The position numbers were made by a program, and so were the translations under genes. Shown here piece after piece: positions 23,823 to 31,585 of a DNA stretch of 64,000 bases; position 1 is the stretch's first letter, and each line of letters opens with the position of its first letter. The stretch covers positions 682,001 to 746,000 of the forward strand of contig CP022585.1 of assembly GCA_002243285.1 (NCBI GenBank), in the 5' to 3' direction. The notes under the pieces were generated by a model that was not told the origin of the DNA, did no database searches, and saw only the letters and a program-made list of their open reading frames with translations. This DNA comes from Candidatus Fluviicola riflensis. Its GTDB lineage: Bacteria; Bacteroidota; Bacteroidia; Flavobacteriales_D; Crocinitomicaceae.

Positions 23823-25196
23823 TTATAATTTTATTGGAAGCGTCAGTTTATCAAGACTGATTTCGTACATATCCATACTACTTTTCTGACCTTGAATTGT
23901 AAATCCAGCCATGACCACTTTGTTTAAATCGCGGTAAATTTTAAAGTGCGTGTCGTCATTTACTGTATTTACAGAAATTCCAAGATTTTTAGGTGAAGAC
24001 CATCCACTTCCTGTATTTTCACACATGTACACATCCAAGCCACCAAGTCCGGTACGGCCGTCTGAACTGAAAAACAAGTAACGTCCGTCCGGTGTAATAT
24101 AAGGAGTTGTTTCGCGTCCTGTCGTGTTTACACTATCCGAAAGTTGCACGGCAGTTCCCCATTTTTTGCCTTGGCGCTGCACCATGTATATATCCGTTGA
24201 GCGTTTGTCACCTTTTCGGTCGGACACAAAATACATCGTATTTCCATCGGCAGTTAAAGTAGCCGAGCCTTCCATGAAAGTTGTGTTAATTGTTTTGTTT
24301 GCGATAATTTTCGGCGGTCCCCATTTTCCTTTATTGGTGAAAACAGCTTCGCAGATATCGGAACTTCCGGTTAATTTTTTGGCATCCGTTGCTGTGTTAT
24401 TGAAAATAACAATCGCCGATAATCCGTCAATAGAAAGGTGCGACATCGCGTCAAAACCGTCGGTATTTAATCGTTCGATATTGTTGGTAACACTATCCCA
24501 TTGCTGAGTTCCTGCATTCCAAACGGCGCTGTAGATATCTTCGAAATATTCCTGGTCGTCAGGATTTACGCGACCGCCCGTTGTATTTCCTCTACGCGAA
24601 GTAAAATACAAACGCTGGCCATCATCACTTAAGATTGGTCCGTATTCGTTGAATCCCGAATTTACTTCCCCACGCATGGCAACACGCTGATTGGAACCAG
24701 ATTTTTGTTGTTCCTTCACGAATTCGCAATCGGAAATTTTCTTCTCAATGCGCAATTCTTTCACGCGTGTTTTAGGAAGCTCCTTCAATGCCATTTCGTA
24801 GTAGATTATAGCTGTGTCAACACTTCCAATGCGGTGATAACTGTTTCCTAAAATGTCGTAAACGTCTTTATCAATATCCGTGCTTCCTTTTGCAACAGCT
24901 GCTTCACCATATTGACGTGCATAACCGAAGTTATTAAGTTTATAGTGGCAATAAGCCGTCCAGTAATCGGGTTTCCATGAATTTGGGTCTTTTTGAGCTG
25001 CCTCTTTAAAAACAATCAATGCATCACGCACTTTTGCCTCGCGAATGAGTTGTTTTCCCTGATCAATTAATAAAAGAGCTGCTGATTTGTCAACGATACC
25101 TGTAATGGTGTCGGGTGGTGTAGCAGGATTTGAAAGTGCCAGTAGTTTTGACCCGAATCCCGCCAAAACCAAGCATAAACTTAGGATAATTTTCAT
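23823..25196 (-). CDS. TPR and PD40 beta-propeller protein
   Basis: A 457-residue exported protein. After a signal peptide, residues about 40-165 are TPR-like helices (GKQLIREAKVRDALIVFKEAAQKDP; DILGNSYHRIGSVDTAIIYYEMALKE). Residues about 180-450 are WD40/TolB-like PD40 repeats (GPILSDDGQRLYFTSRRG, ATLTADGNTMYFVSDRKG, PYITPDGRYLFFSSDGRTGLGGLDVY). This is the front half of PorE-like proteins of Bacteroidota but lacks the OmpA C-terminus, so a T9SS role is only a possibility. Confidence 0.75.
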   Translation of the reverse strand: MKIILSLCLVLAGFGSKLLALSNPATPPDTITGIVDKSAALLLIDQGKQLIREAKVRDALIVFKEAAQKDPNSWKPDYWTAYCHYKLNNFGYARQYGEAAVAKGSTDIDKDVYDILGNSYHRIGSVDTAIIYYEMALKELPKTRVKELRIEKKISDCEFVKEQQKSGSNQRVAMRGEVNSGFNEYGPILSDDGQRLYFTSRRGNTTGGRVNPDDQEYFEDIYSAVWNAGTQQWDSVTNNIERLNTDGFDAMSHLSIDGLSAIVIFNNTATDAKKLTGSSDICEAVFTNKGKWGPPKIIANKTINTTFMEGSATLTADGNTMYFVSDRKGDKRSTDIYMVQRQGKKWGTAVQLSDSVNTTGRETTPYITPDGRYLFFSSDGRTGLGGLDVYMCENTGSGWSSPKNLGISVNTVNDDTHFKIYRDLNKVVMAGFTIQGQKSSMDMYEISLDKLTLPIKL

Positions 25197-25276
25197 ACTT
25201 TAATAGTTATCTCTCCTCATTTGGAGTGAACAAAATAACATAAAATATTCTATCAATTGCGTGCAAATGAAGAAAA

Positions 25277-26152
25277 TCAGGTTGTTGTTGATAATTCATT
25301 CTTTTCAGCAACGATCAGCTTCGCCTCTTTTAAATTCACCACGTCATCCATGGCAATCGTAGCAGCCACAATCGACCAGATCGGTGCAAAGGCGGCGCAC
25401 ATCCATAAAAAGAGGTTGATAATGAAGTGATAGATAAAAACAAACGGCCCGTTACCTGCAGTCGTTTCACCAAAAGAACTCCAGTCAAACAGCGCTTTTA
25501 AATCAACCGGAACCCAGATCATAATGCTGTAAACAGAACCGATTGCAATGGCCAATCCACGGTTTTTACGCGCAAACTGTACACTTTGGTCCACATTCAA
25601 TCGCAGACGTTCGTTGACGTAATCCATAAACGAGAAGCCGTAGTAAAAGAAACCGATGATGAAAATGAGATAGAATAACGGGCTTTCTTCCGCATCACTC
25701 CAGCCAAGCTTGGCGATGAGGTAAACGATCAGGAAAAAGAAATATTCCCACATAATATTGCGGATAGCAATGCGAACACCGCGTTTGACATCATTGATCA
25801 ATAAACCGAGGTCGAATTTGTATTCATTGCCGGTAAGCGCGAACTCTACTTTTTGCGAAAGATGCGAAAGTAACGGGGATAATAAAATCACAACCAGGTA
25901 CTTGGCAAAACGCATGAGCAAAATGGCAATCGAAATCTCGATCAGCAACCGGATCATGTACCATACAATATCGTTCATATTGTGGGCACTGGTAGAAGGA
26001 ACATGCAACTGAATCAAGTGTCCTATCTGGTAAATGCCCAGCATCAATATTGCCGGAATTCCCACATACCAATACATTTTATGTTCGATGATAAATCGAA
26101 AAGCTTTGTAAAAAGCACGATAACCGATAAATAAATTTCGCAAAAAACGCAT
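25277..26152 (-). CDS. EI24/CysZ-like integral membrane protein
   Basis: A 291-residue membrane protein with at least four hydrophobic segments. It starts RNLFIGYRAFYKAFRFIIEHKMYWY, typical of EI24 (etoposide-induced 2.4/CysZ-like) proteins; GFFYYGFSFMDYVNERLRL is another family trait. CysZ members import sulfate, but no sulfur genes are nearby and substrate is not claimed. The start is ATG 26152; the longer version begins with the TTG of a TATTTTTG box (26163-26156) that is probably the promoter. Confidence 0.75.
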   Translation of the reverse strand: MRFLRNLFIGYRAFYKAFRFIIEHKMYWYVGIPAILMLGIYQIGHLIQLHVPSTSAHNMNDIVWYMIRLLIEISIAILLMRFAKYLVVILLSPLLSHLSQKVEFALTGNEYKFDLGLLINDVKRGVRIAIRNIMWEYFFFLIVYLIAKLGWSDAEESPLFYLIFIIGFFYYGFSFMDYVNERLRLNVDQSVQFARKNRGLAIAIGSVYSIMIWVPVDLKALFDWSSFGETTAGNGPFVFIYHFIINLFLWMCAAFAPIWSIVAATIAMDDVVNLKEAKLIVAEKNELSTTT

Positions 26153-26167
26153 GCTCAAAAATAGGGA

Positions 26168-26304
26168 TTTTGAATGTTGAATGCTGAATGTTTAATTGGA
26201 AGTTTCGTAAGAAACCCAATTCTACTTCTTTAAATCAGTTTATCTGAATCTCGTTTTAGAACGAATCCCATTCAACATTCAAAATTCAACATTCACAATT
26301 GAAA
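26168..26304. repeat. TGAATGT heptamer inverted repeat
   Basis: Left part has three 7-bp units TGAATGT-TGAATGC-TGAATGT (about 26170-26190); right part has complementary 7-bp units ATTCAAC-ATTCAAA-ATTCAAC (26270-26290). Between them GTTTC-GTAA-GAAAC forms a small hairpin. It lies between the divergent EI24 and purB genes, so it occupies both upstream regions. Confidence 0.6.
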
Positions 26305-26309
26305 TAAGT

Positions 26310-26317
26310 TATCTTTG
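26310..26317 (+). promoter_or_regulatory. -7 element (TATCTTTG) of purB
   Basis: A perfect TAnnTTTG 39 nt before ATG 26357. It coincides with a TTG that would otherwise look like an earlier start. Confidence 0.5.
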
Positions 26318-26356
26318 CCTTTTTCAAAATTACCGCTCAGCGGAAAAATACCGGTT

Positions 26357-27709
26357 ATGCAATTAACAGCACTCACAGCAATTAGTCCGATTGACGGACG
26401 TTATCGTTCCAAAGCAGCCGAACTGGCGCCTTTTTTCTCAGAATTCGGACTCATTAAATACCGCGTTCTGGTGGAAGTGGAATACTTCATTGCATTGTGC
26501 GAATTGGGGCTGGAACCGTTGAAATCGGTGGATCATTCCATTTTCCCGAAAATCAGGGCAATCGTTACCGGTTTTTCAGAAGAAGATGCGCTGGCAATCA
26601 AAACCATTGAACGAACCACGAATCATGATGTGAAGGCAGTGGAATATTTCCTGAAAGAAAAAATGCAGGGTCTTGGTTTGGGTGATCAGCTGGAATTTAT
26701 CCACTTTGGATTGACCTCACAAGACATCAACAATACCGCCATTCCGATTAGTTTGAAAGAAGCAATTGCGGAAGTGATTGTTCCCGAAATAAAAGCGTTG
26801 ATTGCTCAATTGCGTTCTTTTGCGAATGACTGGTCTGCTATCCCGATGTTGGCACGTACGCATGGCCAGCCGGCTTCTCCAACTATTCTTGGGAAAGAAA
26901 TCGCGGTGTTCGCAGAGCGTTTGCAATTGCAGCTGGATGATTTGCTGACCATTCCTTATGCAGCTAAATTCGGTGGTGCAACCGGAAATTTTAATGCGCA
27001 CCACGTGGCTTTTCCGGAAGTGAATTGGGTGCAATTTGCCAACGAATTTGTGAACGACCGCTTGCTGTTGAAACGCAGCCAATTGACCACGCAAATAGAA
27101 AATTACGACGAAATAGCACGTTTATTCGACGCGTTAAAGCGCATCAATACAATCGTTTTGGATCTGGACCGCGATATGTGGACTTATATTTCGATGGATT
27201 ATTTCAAACAGAAACTGAAAGAAGGTGAAGTGGGTTCTTCTGCGATGCCGCACAAAGTAAACCCGATCGATTTTGAAAATTCGGAAGGAAATATCGGAAT
27301 TGCAAACGCCTTGTACGAACATTTATCGGCCAAATTGCCAGTTTCCCGTTTACAGCGCGATTTGACGGATTCTACCGTTTTGCGTACCATCGGAATGCCG
27401 CTTTCACACTCGTTAATTGCCCTTAAAGCAACAGCAAACGGCTTGGGTAAATTGTTGCTCAACCGCGATGCCATTGATGCCGACCTGGAAAATAACTGGG
27501 CGGTGGTAGCTGAAGCGATTCAAACCATTCTGCGCAGTATCGGCTTCCCGAAACCTTACGAAGCGTTGAAAGGACTAACCCGTAAGAATGAAAAAGTGAC
27601 AAAGGAAACCGTTCATGCTTTTCTGGAAACATTGGAGATAAACGATGAAATCCGCGGTCGCTTAAAGCAAATTACTCCGCAGAACTATACCGGAGTTAAT
27701 TTATTGTAA
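26357..27709 (+). CDS. purB: Adenylosuccinate lyase
   Basis: A 450-residue fumarase-superfamily enzyme acting at two steps of purine synthesis (SAICAR to AICAR; adenylosuccinate to AMP). Visible motifs: MQLTALTAISPIDGRYR, ERTTNHDVKAVEYFLK, LTSQDINNTA, LARTHGQPASPT and the superfamily signature GSSAMPHKVNPIDFEN. The start is set at ATG 26357 because upstream codons overlap the promoter. It matches the long E. coli-type PurB. Confidence 0.96.
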   Translation: MQLTALTAISPIDGRYRSKAAELAPFFSEFGLIKYRVLVEVEYFIALCELGLEPLKSVDHSIFPKIRAIVTGFSEEDALAIKTIERTTNHDVKAVEYFLKEKMQGLGLGDQLEFIHFGLTSQDINNTAIPISLKEAIAEVIVPEIKALIAQLRSFANDWSAIPMLARTHGQPASPTILGKEIAVFAERLQLQLDDLLTIPYAAKFGGATGNFNAHHVAFPEVNWVQFANEFVNDRLLLKRSQLTTQIENYDEIARLFDALKRINTIVLDLDRDMWTYISMDYFKQKLKEGEVGSSAMPHKVNPIDFENSEGNIGIANALYEHLSAKLPVSRLQRDLTDSTVLRTIGMPLSHSLIALKATANGLGKLLLNRDAIDADLENNWAVVAEAIQTILRSIGFPKPYEALKGLTRKNEKVTKETVHAFLETLEINDEIRGRLKQITPQNYTGVNLL

Positions 27710-27757
27710 TTCGTACCTTTTTCTTCGATATTCTGGTTATATTGACTAAAATTACGA

Positions 27758-29320
27758 ATGAGCTTGCCACGATTAGTTAGTATACCCATGATCTTGTTTT
27801 GCTTGCAATTGCAGGCGCAGGAGTATGTTATTGACTGGGTGCAGAATAGTAAGCGTAATATCAGTCAGGTCGTGGATATATTTCCGCAGAACGGCACCAG
27901 TTTCTTTACCTACCAGCTTTCCAATTCTCAGTTTCTCCAGGCACCTAAAGTGACCCGTTATGAAAACGGCGAACCTATTATTACCAAACGCATCGAACAA
28001 CACATTGAAAACAACATGGTGATGCTGGAAGAATTGGTGGTGTTCAACGGTTCGCTATTGGGATTTCTTTCTGATAAAAAAGATGGTGTAAACAGCCTGT
28101 ACATGGTGAAGTACGACACGGAAATCGATCCGTTGGGCGAACCTGAAGTGATCACTTCGTATCCCCGGAATAAAGGTTTATCCGGCCGCGGTTTTTTCAA
28201 TGTACTGACTTCCAAAAACAAGCGGTATTTGTGTGTGGAATATGTGATTCCGGGTAAACGAGATCATTTTGACCGTTACGGTTACAAAGTAATCGATACC
28301 GCTTTTAATGTAGTGACAGAAGGTGAATACGAAATACCCTACAATTCCCGGAACGCGAGTGTAGATGTGCGTTATCTCACAGATAATGGCGATTATATAT
28401 TGGGGATTTCTGTGTATTCTAATGCCACGATCGGTACCTGGAAAGATTACAACGCGCTGGAAAAAACAGTGGTAGTCCATGTGAAAGGCGACAATTTTTC
28501 GGAATACGAGCTAAGTATCGAAGACAAGCGTGTGTTTGATATCGGGGTGAACGCGCTCGACTCGATTTTGGTTGTTACCGGCACTTACGGCGAAGAAATG
28601 TCTTCGGGTTCGCAGGGTGTTTTTATGATGCGGATCAACCTCGACGAAAAGAAGATCAGGCAGCAGTATTTTGAGTTGTTTCCGCGCGATTTTATGACAC
28701 AGGATATGACTCCCAATGAAATCGACCGGTTGGAACGCCGCGAAGATCGTGGAAGATTGGGGCCGCAACTCTACAATTATGCCATCAGAAGCATTTACCC
28801 GCTGGATGACGGTTCTACCATTGTGGTTGCTGAGCAATTCTATATTTATCAGCAAACAAGCACCGATGCGAGGGGAATTAGTCAAAACGTCAGTCACTAC
28901 TACTACAATGATATCGTATCGTATAAAATTGATGTAAACGGCAAGTTTAACTGGATGATCCGTATTCCGAAAGAACAGCATTCGGTGAATGATTATGGTT
29001 ATTACAGTTCGATCAAAAGCTTTGTAAACAACGGAAAACTGGTTTGTTTTTTCAACGACAATATCAATAACTACAATGAGTTTGGTGTGTACGAAGATTT
29101 TAACCGCAGCATCAGCTTTCCGGCGCGTAAAAAATCATATACATTGGCTAAATGCGAAGTGGATATTGCTTCCGGCGCAGTGAACCGTGTCTCTTTTAAC
29201 GATTACAACGAAACGCAGGGTTACGTGATTCCACGTTTATCAACGATTGATTATCCCAACAGGCAAGTGCTGTTTTATGCTCAGGGACGTTTTGATCGCT
29301 TCGGAATTTTGCAATATTGA
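27758..29320 (+). CDS. Secreted protein of unknown function
   Basis: A 520-residue protein with a short signal peptide (MILFCLQLQAQ) and no domain I can name. The body is beta-rich with many Tyr, Asn and Asp, and includes an ERREDRGRLGP segment and the repeated theme of formatted strand pairs seen in beta-propellers. Such DUF-type proteins are common beside housekeeping genes in Flavobacteriia. It starts 48 nt after purB on the same strand and may be co-transcribed. Confidence 0.55.
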   Translation: MSLPRLVSIPMILFCLQLQAQEYVIDWVQNSKRNISQVVDIFPQNGTSFFTYQLSNSQFLQAPKVTRYENGEPIITKRIEQHIENNMVMLEELVVFNGSLLGFLSDKKDGVNSLYMVKYDTEIDPLGEPEVITSYPRNKGLSGRGFFNVLTSKNKRYLCVEYVIPGKRDHFDRYGYKVIDTAFNVVTEGEYEIPYNSRNASVDVRYLTDNGDYILGISVYSNATIGTWKDYNALEKTVVVHVKGDNFSEYELSIEDKRVFDIGVNALDSILVVTGTYGEEMSSGSQGVFMMRINLDEKKIRQQYFELFPRDFMTQDMTPNEIDRLERREDRGRLGPQLYNYAIRSIYPLDDGSTIVVAEQFYIYQQTSTDARGISQNVSHYYYNDIVSYKIDVNGKFNWMIRIPKEQHSVNDYGYYSSIKSFVNNGKLVCFFNDNINNYNEFGVYEDFNRSISFPARKKSYTLAKCEVDIASGAVNRVSFNDYNETQGYVIPRLSTIDYPNRQVLFYAQGRFDRFGILQY

Positions 29321-29357
29321 TATGTGGCTAAAAAATAAGTGTGATAGATTAAGTCTA

Positions 29358-29460
29358 GCCACAGATGGCACGGATTTACGCAGATAAACATCAGCTATTT
29401 TACAAATATCTCAATGAATGCCAGCATTCATTATCTGTGAACATCTGAGGAATCTGTGGC
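29358..29460. repeat. CCACAGAT element, copy D (downstream of lnt)
   Basis: Starts GCCACAGATGGCACGGATTT and ends GAGGAATCTGTGGC; the outer ends are inverted repeats. Inside is the near-perfect palindrome AATGAATGC-CA-GCATTCATT (29413-29432) followed by ATCTGTGAACATCTG. Copy E at 31211-31312 has the same layout and orientation. Confidence 0.75.
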
Positions 29461-29475
29461 AAAGTAATTATTAAT

Positions 29476-31092
29476 CTATGGTCGTTTTTTCCGTAGAATA
29501 TTAATCCACGACAACCCCAAAAACACCATGAACCCGATTACAGCGAAATAAGCAATGTAATCGCCCAGGTACTGGTAAATCGTCTTGCGATCACTTAATT
29601 GGATCGTTTCTCTGAAAGCAGCTTCCTTCCACCAACCGGTTTCGCGCACCACATCACCACGTTGATTGATGATTCCTGATTTTCCTGTATTGGCCGAACG
29701 AACGATGTATTTCCGGTTTTCAATAGCACGCAATCGCGCGAAGGCGAAATGTTGTTTGTAACCGGGTGTATCTTTCCACCAGCCGTCATTGGTAATAATG
29801 GCAATAAAGCCCGCGTCTTGTTTGCATTGACGTCGTAAAAAATCACCGTAAATAGATTCGTAACAGACTACCGGAGCAAACCGGGTGCCGTTGGAACTCA
29901 TCACTGACGGGCCGTTATCCTGAATTCCTAGCGAACCACTGGAACCACCCAATTCAATACTCATTTGTTCCAATTGCGGAAAGATGTTTGAGAACGGGAT
30001 TTTTTCCACGCCCAGTACCAGTTTCGACTTGTGGACGATCTCGGGCGTTCTGAATTCTTTGAATAATACGGATGAGTTGTAATACTCTACATATTCATTT
30101 CCGCCATCTTCTTTTCGCGAAGCGCGTGAATTTGGATACTCGAAATGACGACGGGTTGTAGCTCCAATCAGGAACGATGCATTGTGCCATTTTGCCCGGC
30201 GTTCCATCAGCGAATGGTAAAACGTCAACTGGTGCAATTCACTCTCATCGAACGCATAGTTGGGCGATAAAGCCGTTTCAGGAGCAATAACCAGTTGTGT
30301 ACGTTTACTTACCGTTTTGTCTGCGGCTGCCAGGATAGCCATTAATTGTTCCTGATCCGATGCACCGCCGAATTTTTCGTTATATGGGTCAATATTCGGT
30401 TGAATAACCACGACTTCATACGGCTTTTTTACTTCGGAATAGGTCGTGTAAAGCACCAGTGAAATGAGAACCGGAATCAATAAAAATGCTGCGATTTGAA
30501 TAAGAAACGGCCGCAAGCTGCCACGTTGTTCACGGTCGATGTATATTTTACGGATAAGGCGATACAACATCAGGTTGATCATTAATACCCAAAGCGTTCC
30601 GCCAAATACGCCTGTCCACGAGTACCATTGTACCAAAGCAGGAACGTCAGCAAAAACATTCCCTAATGTGAGCCATGGCCAAGATAATTCCCAGTTGAAG
30701 TGCAGAAATTCGAATGAAATCCAGACACTGATGAGAATAGGGGCCGTCCAGTGGTTACCCATACGTTTTTTGATTCGGTGAAAAAGGTAAAACACCAGCG
30801 TCATGAGTAAACTGTTGCAGATAAATGCCATGTAAGCGCCATCAGGATCGGCATTGTAGATCCACCAGGTAGTTCCGAGATTGTAAATCAAAAAGGTAAT
30901 GTAAGCCTGTGGCAACAGGTTAAATGATCGCCTGTTGGCGTAGGTGGATTCAAGGAGTAAAAGCGGAATCCATGCCACAAAAGCCAACGGAAAAGCGCTT
31001 CCGGTGTACGGAAATGAAATCACCATAAGGATTCCCGAAAAAATCGCCAGGCACCAGCGAAAATAGCGTTGTTGCAATAAACGGACTAACAT
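29476..31092 (-). CDS. lnt: Apolipoprotein N-acyltransferase
   Basis: A 538-residue inner-membrane enzyme adding the third acyl chain to lipoproteins. The N-terminal half has several membrane helices; the C-terminal half is a nitrilase domain with the Glu-Lys-Cys triad visible in VIAPETALSP, LVLGVEKIPF and PVVCYESIYGDF. A final helix anchors the C-terminus. The start is ATG 31092, 5 nt after a TATTTTTG box. The gene is bracketed by two copies of the same repeat element. Confidence 0.93.
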   Translation of the reverse strand: MLVRLLQQRYFRWCLAIFSGILMVISFPYTGSAFPLAFVAWIPLLLLESTYANRRSFNLLPQAYITFLIYNLGTTWWIYNADPDGAYMAFICNSLLMTLVFYLFHRIKKRMGNHWTAPILISVWISFEFLHFNWELSWPWLTLGNVFADVPALVQWYSWTGVFGGTLWVLMINLMLYRLIRKIYIDREQRGSLRPFLIQIAAFLLIPVLISLVLYTTYSEVKKPYEVVVIQPNIDPYNEKFGGASDQEQLMAILAAADKTVSKRTQLVIAPETALSPNYAFDESELHQLTFYHSLMERRAKWHNASFLIGATTRRHFEYPNSRASRKEDGGNEYVEYYNSSVLFKEFRTPEIVHKSKLVLGVEKIPFSNIFPQLEQMSIELGGSSGSLGIQDNGPSVMSSNGTRFAPVVCYESIYGDFLRRQCKQDAGFIAIITNDGWWKDTPGYKQHFAFARLRAIENRKYIVRSANTGKSGIINQRGDVVRETGWWKEAAFRETIQLSDRKTIYQYLGDYIAYFAVIGFMVFLGLSWINILRKKRP

Positions 31093-31097
31093 GGAAT

Positions 31098-31105
31098 CAA
31101 AAATA
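31098..31105 (-). promoter_or_regulatory. -7 element (TATTTTTG) of lnt
   Basis: The minus strand reads TATTTTTG-attcc-ATG, placing the predicted transcript start at the initiation codon. Confidence 0.45.
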
Positions 31106-31210
31106 CGATAAAACAATTTGGAATTGTCGATGCTTTGGTTAGTGACTAATATAAAGTTATTGGATCAATTACCTCAGATAGGAAAGAAAACGATTTATGA
31201 TTTCAGTTTG

Positions 31211-31312
31211 GCCACAGATGACGCGGATTTGCATAGATAAATATCCGGTTTTCATAACTAGTACAACGATGAATGCATGCATTCATCATCTGTGAACATC
31301 TGCATCTGTGGC
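31211..31312. repeat. CCACAGAT element, copy E (upstream of lnt)
   Basis: Starts GCCACAGATGACGCGGATTT and ends GCATCTGTGGC. It contains the perfect 20-bp palindrome GATGAATGCATGCATTCATC (31268-31287), then ATCTGTGAACATCTG as in copy D. The gap 31117-31585 holds this element, the inverted repeat at 31408 and the terminator at 31525, and no gene. Confidence 0.75.
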
Positions 31313-31407
31313 AAATAAGTGACTGTTAAGAATCTAAAACATTATTAGCCCTGGATGTTTGTTCTTTTGATAACAGTAATATGGACGATGCCTTATGGAT
31401 TTTAAGC

Positions 31408-31467
31408 CCACGTAATATTGCAAATTTACGGGTCAAATCATCCACGTGAATTTGCAATATTACGTGG
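31408..31467. repeat. CGTAATATTGC inverted repeat, copy 2
   Basis: Arms of 23 bp (31408-31430 and 31445-31467) match at all but one position, around a 14-nt spacer. The core CCACGTAATATTGCAAATT shares CGTAATATTGC-AAAT with copy 1 at 7424-7484. Confidence 0.7.
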
Positions 31468-31524
31468 ACAGTTTTTTCATACAAAAGCCGGTTTCCCTGA
31501 TATTATCCGTTCTAATAACCCCAC

Positions 31525-31566
31525 AAAAAAAAGCGCTCTTCCACCTTAGGCAGAAGAGCGCTTTTA
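31525..31566 (-). terminator. Terminator after the OmpA/TSP3 gene
   Basis: AAGCGCTCTT (31531-31540) and AAGAGCGCTT (31554-31563) form a perfect 10-bp stem. On the minus strand it ends in a T run (A tract 31525-31532 on plus). It lies 20 nt after the stop codon. Confidence 0.8.
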
Positions 31567-31585
31567 CTATTTCCGTTGCAATCTT

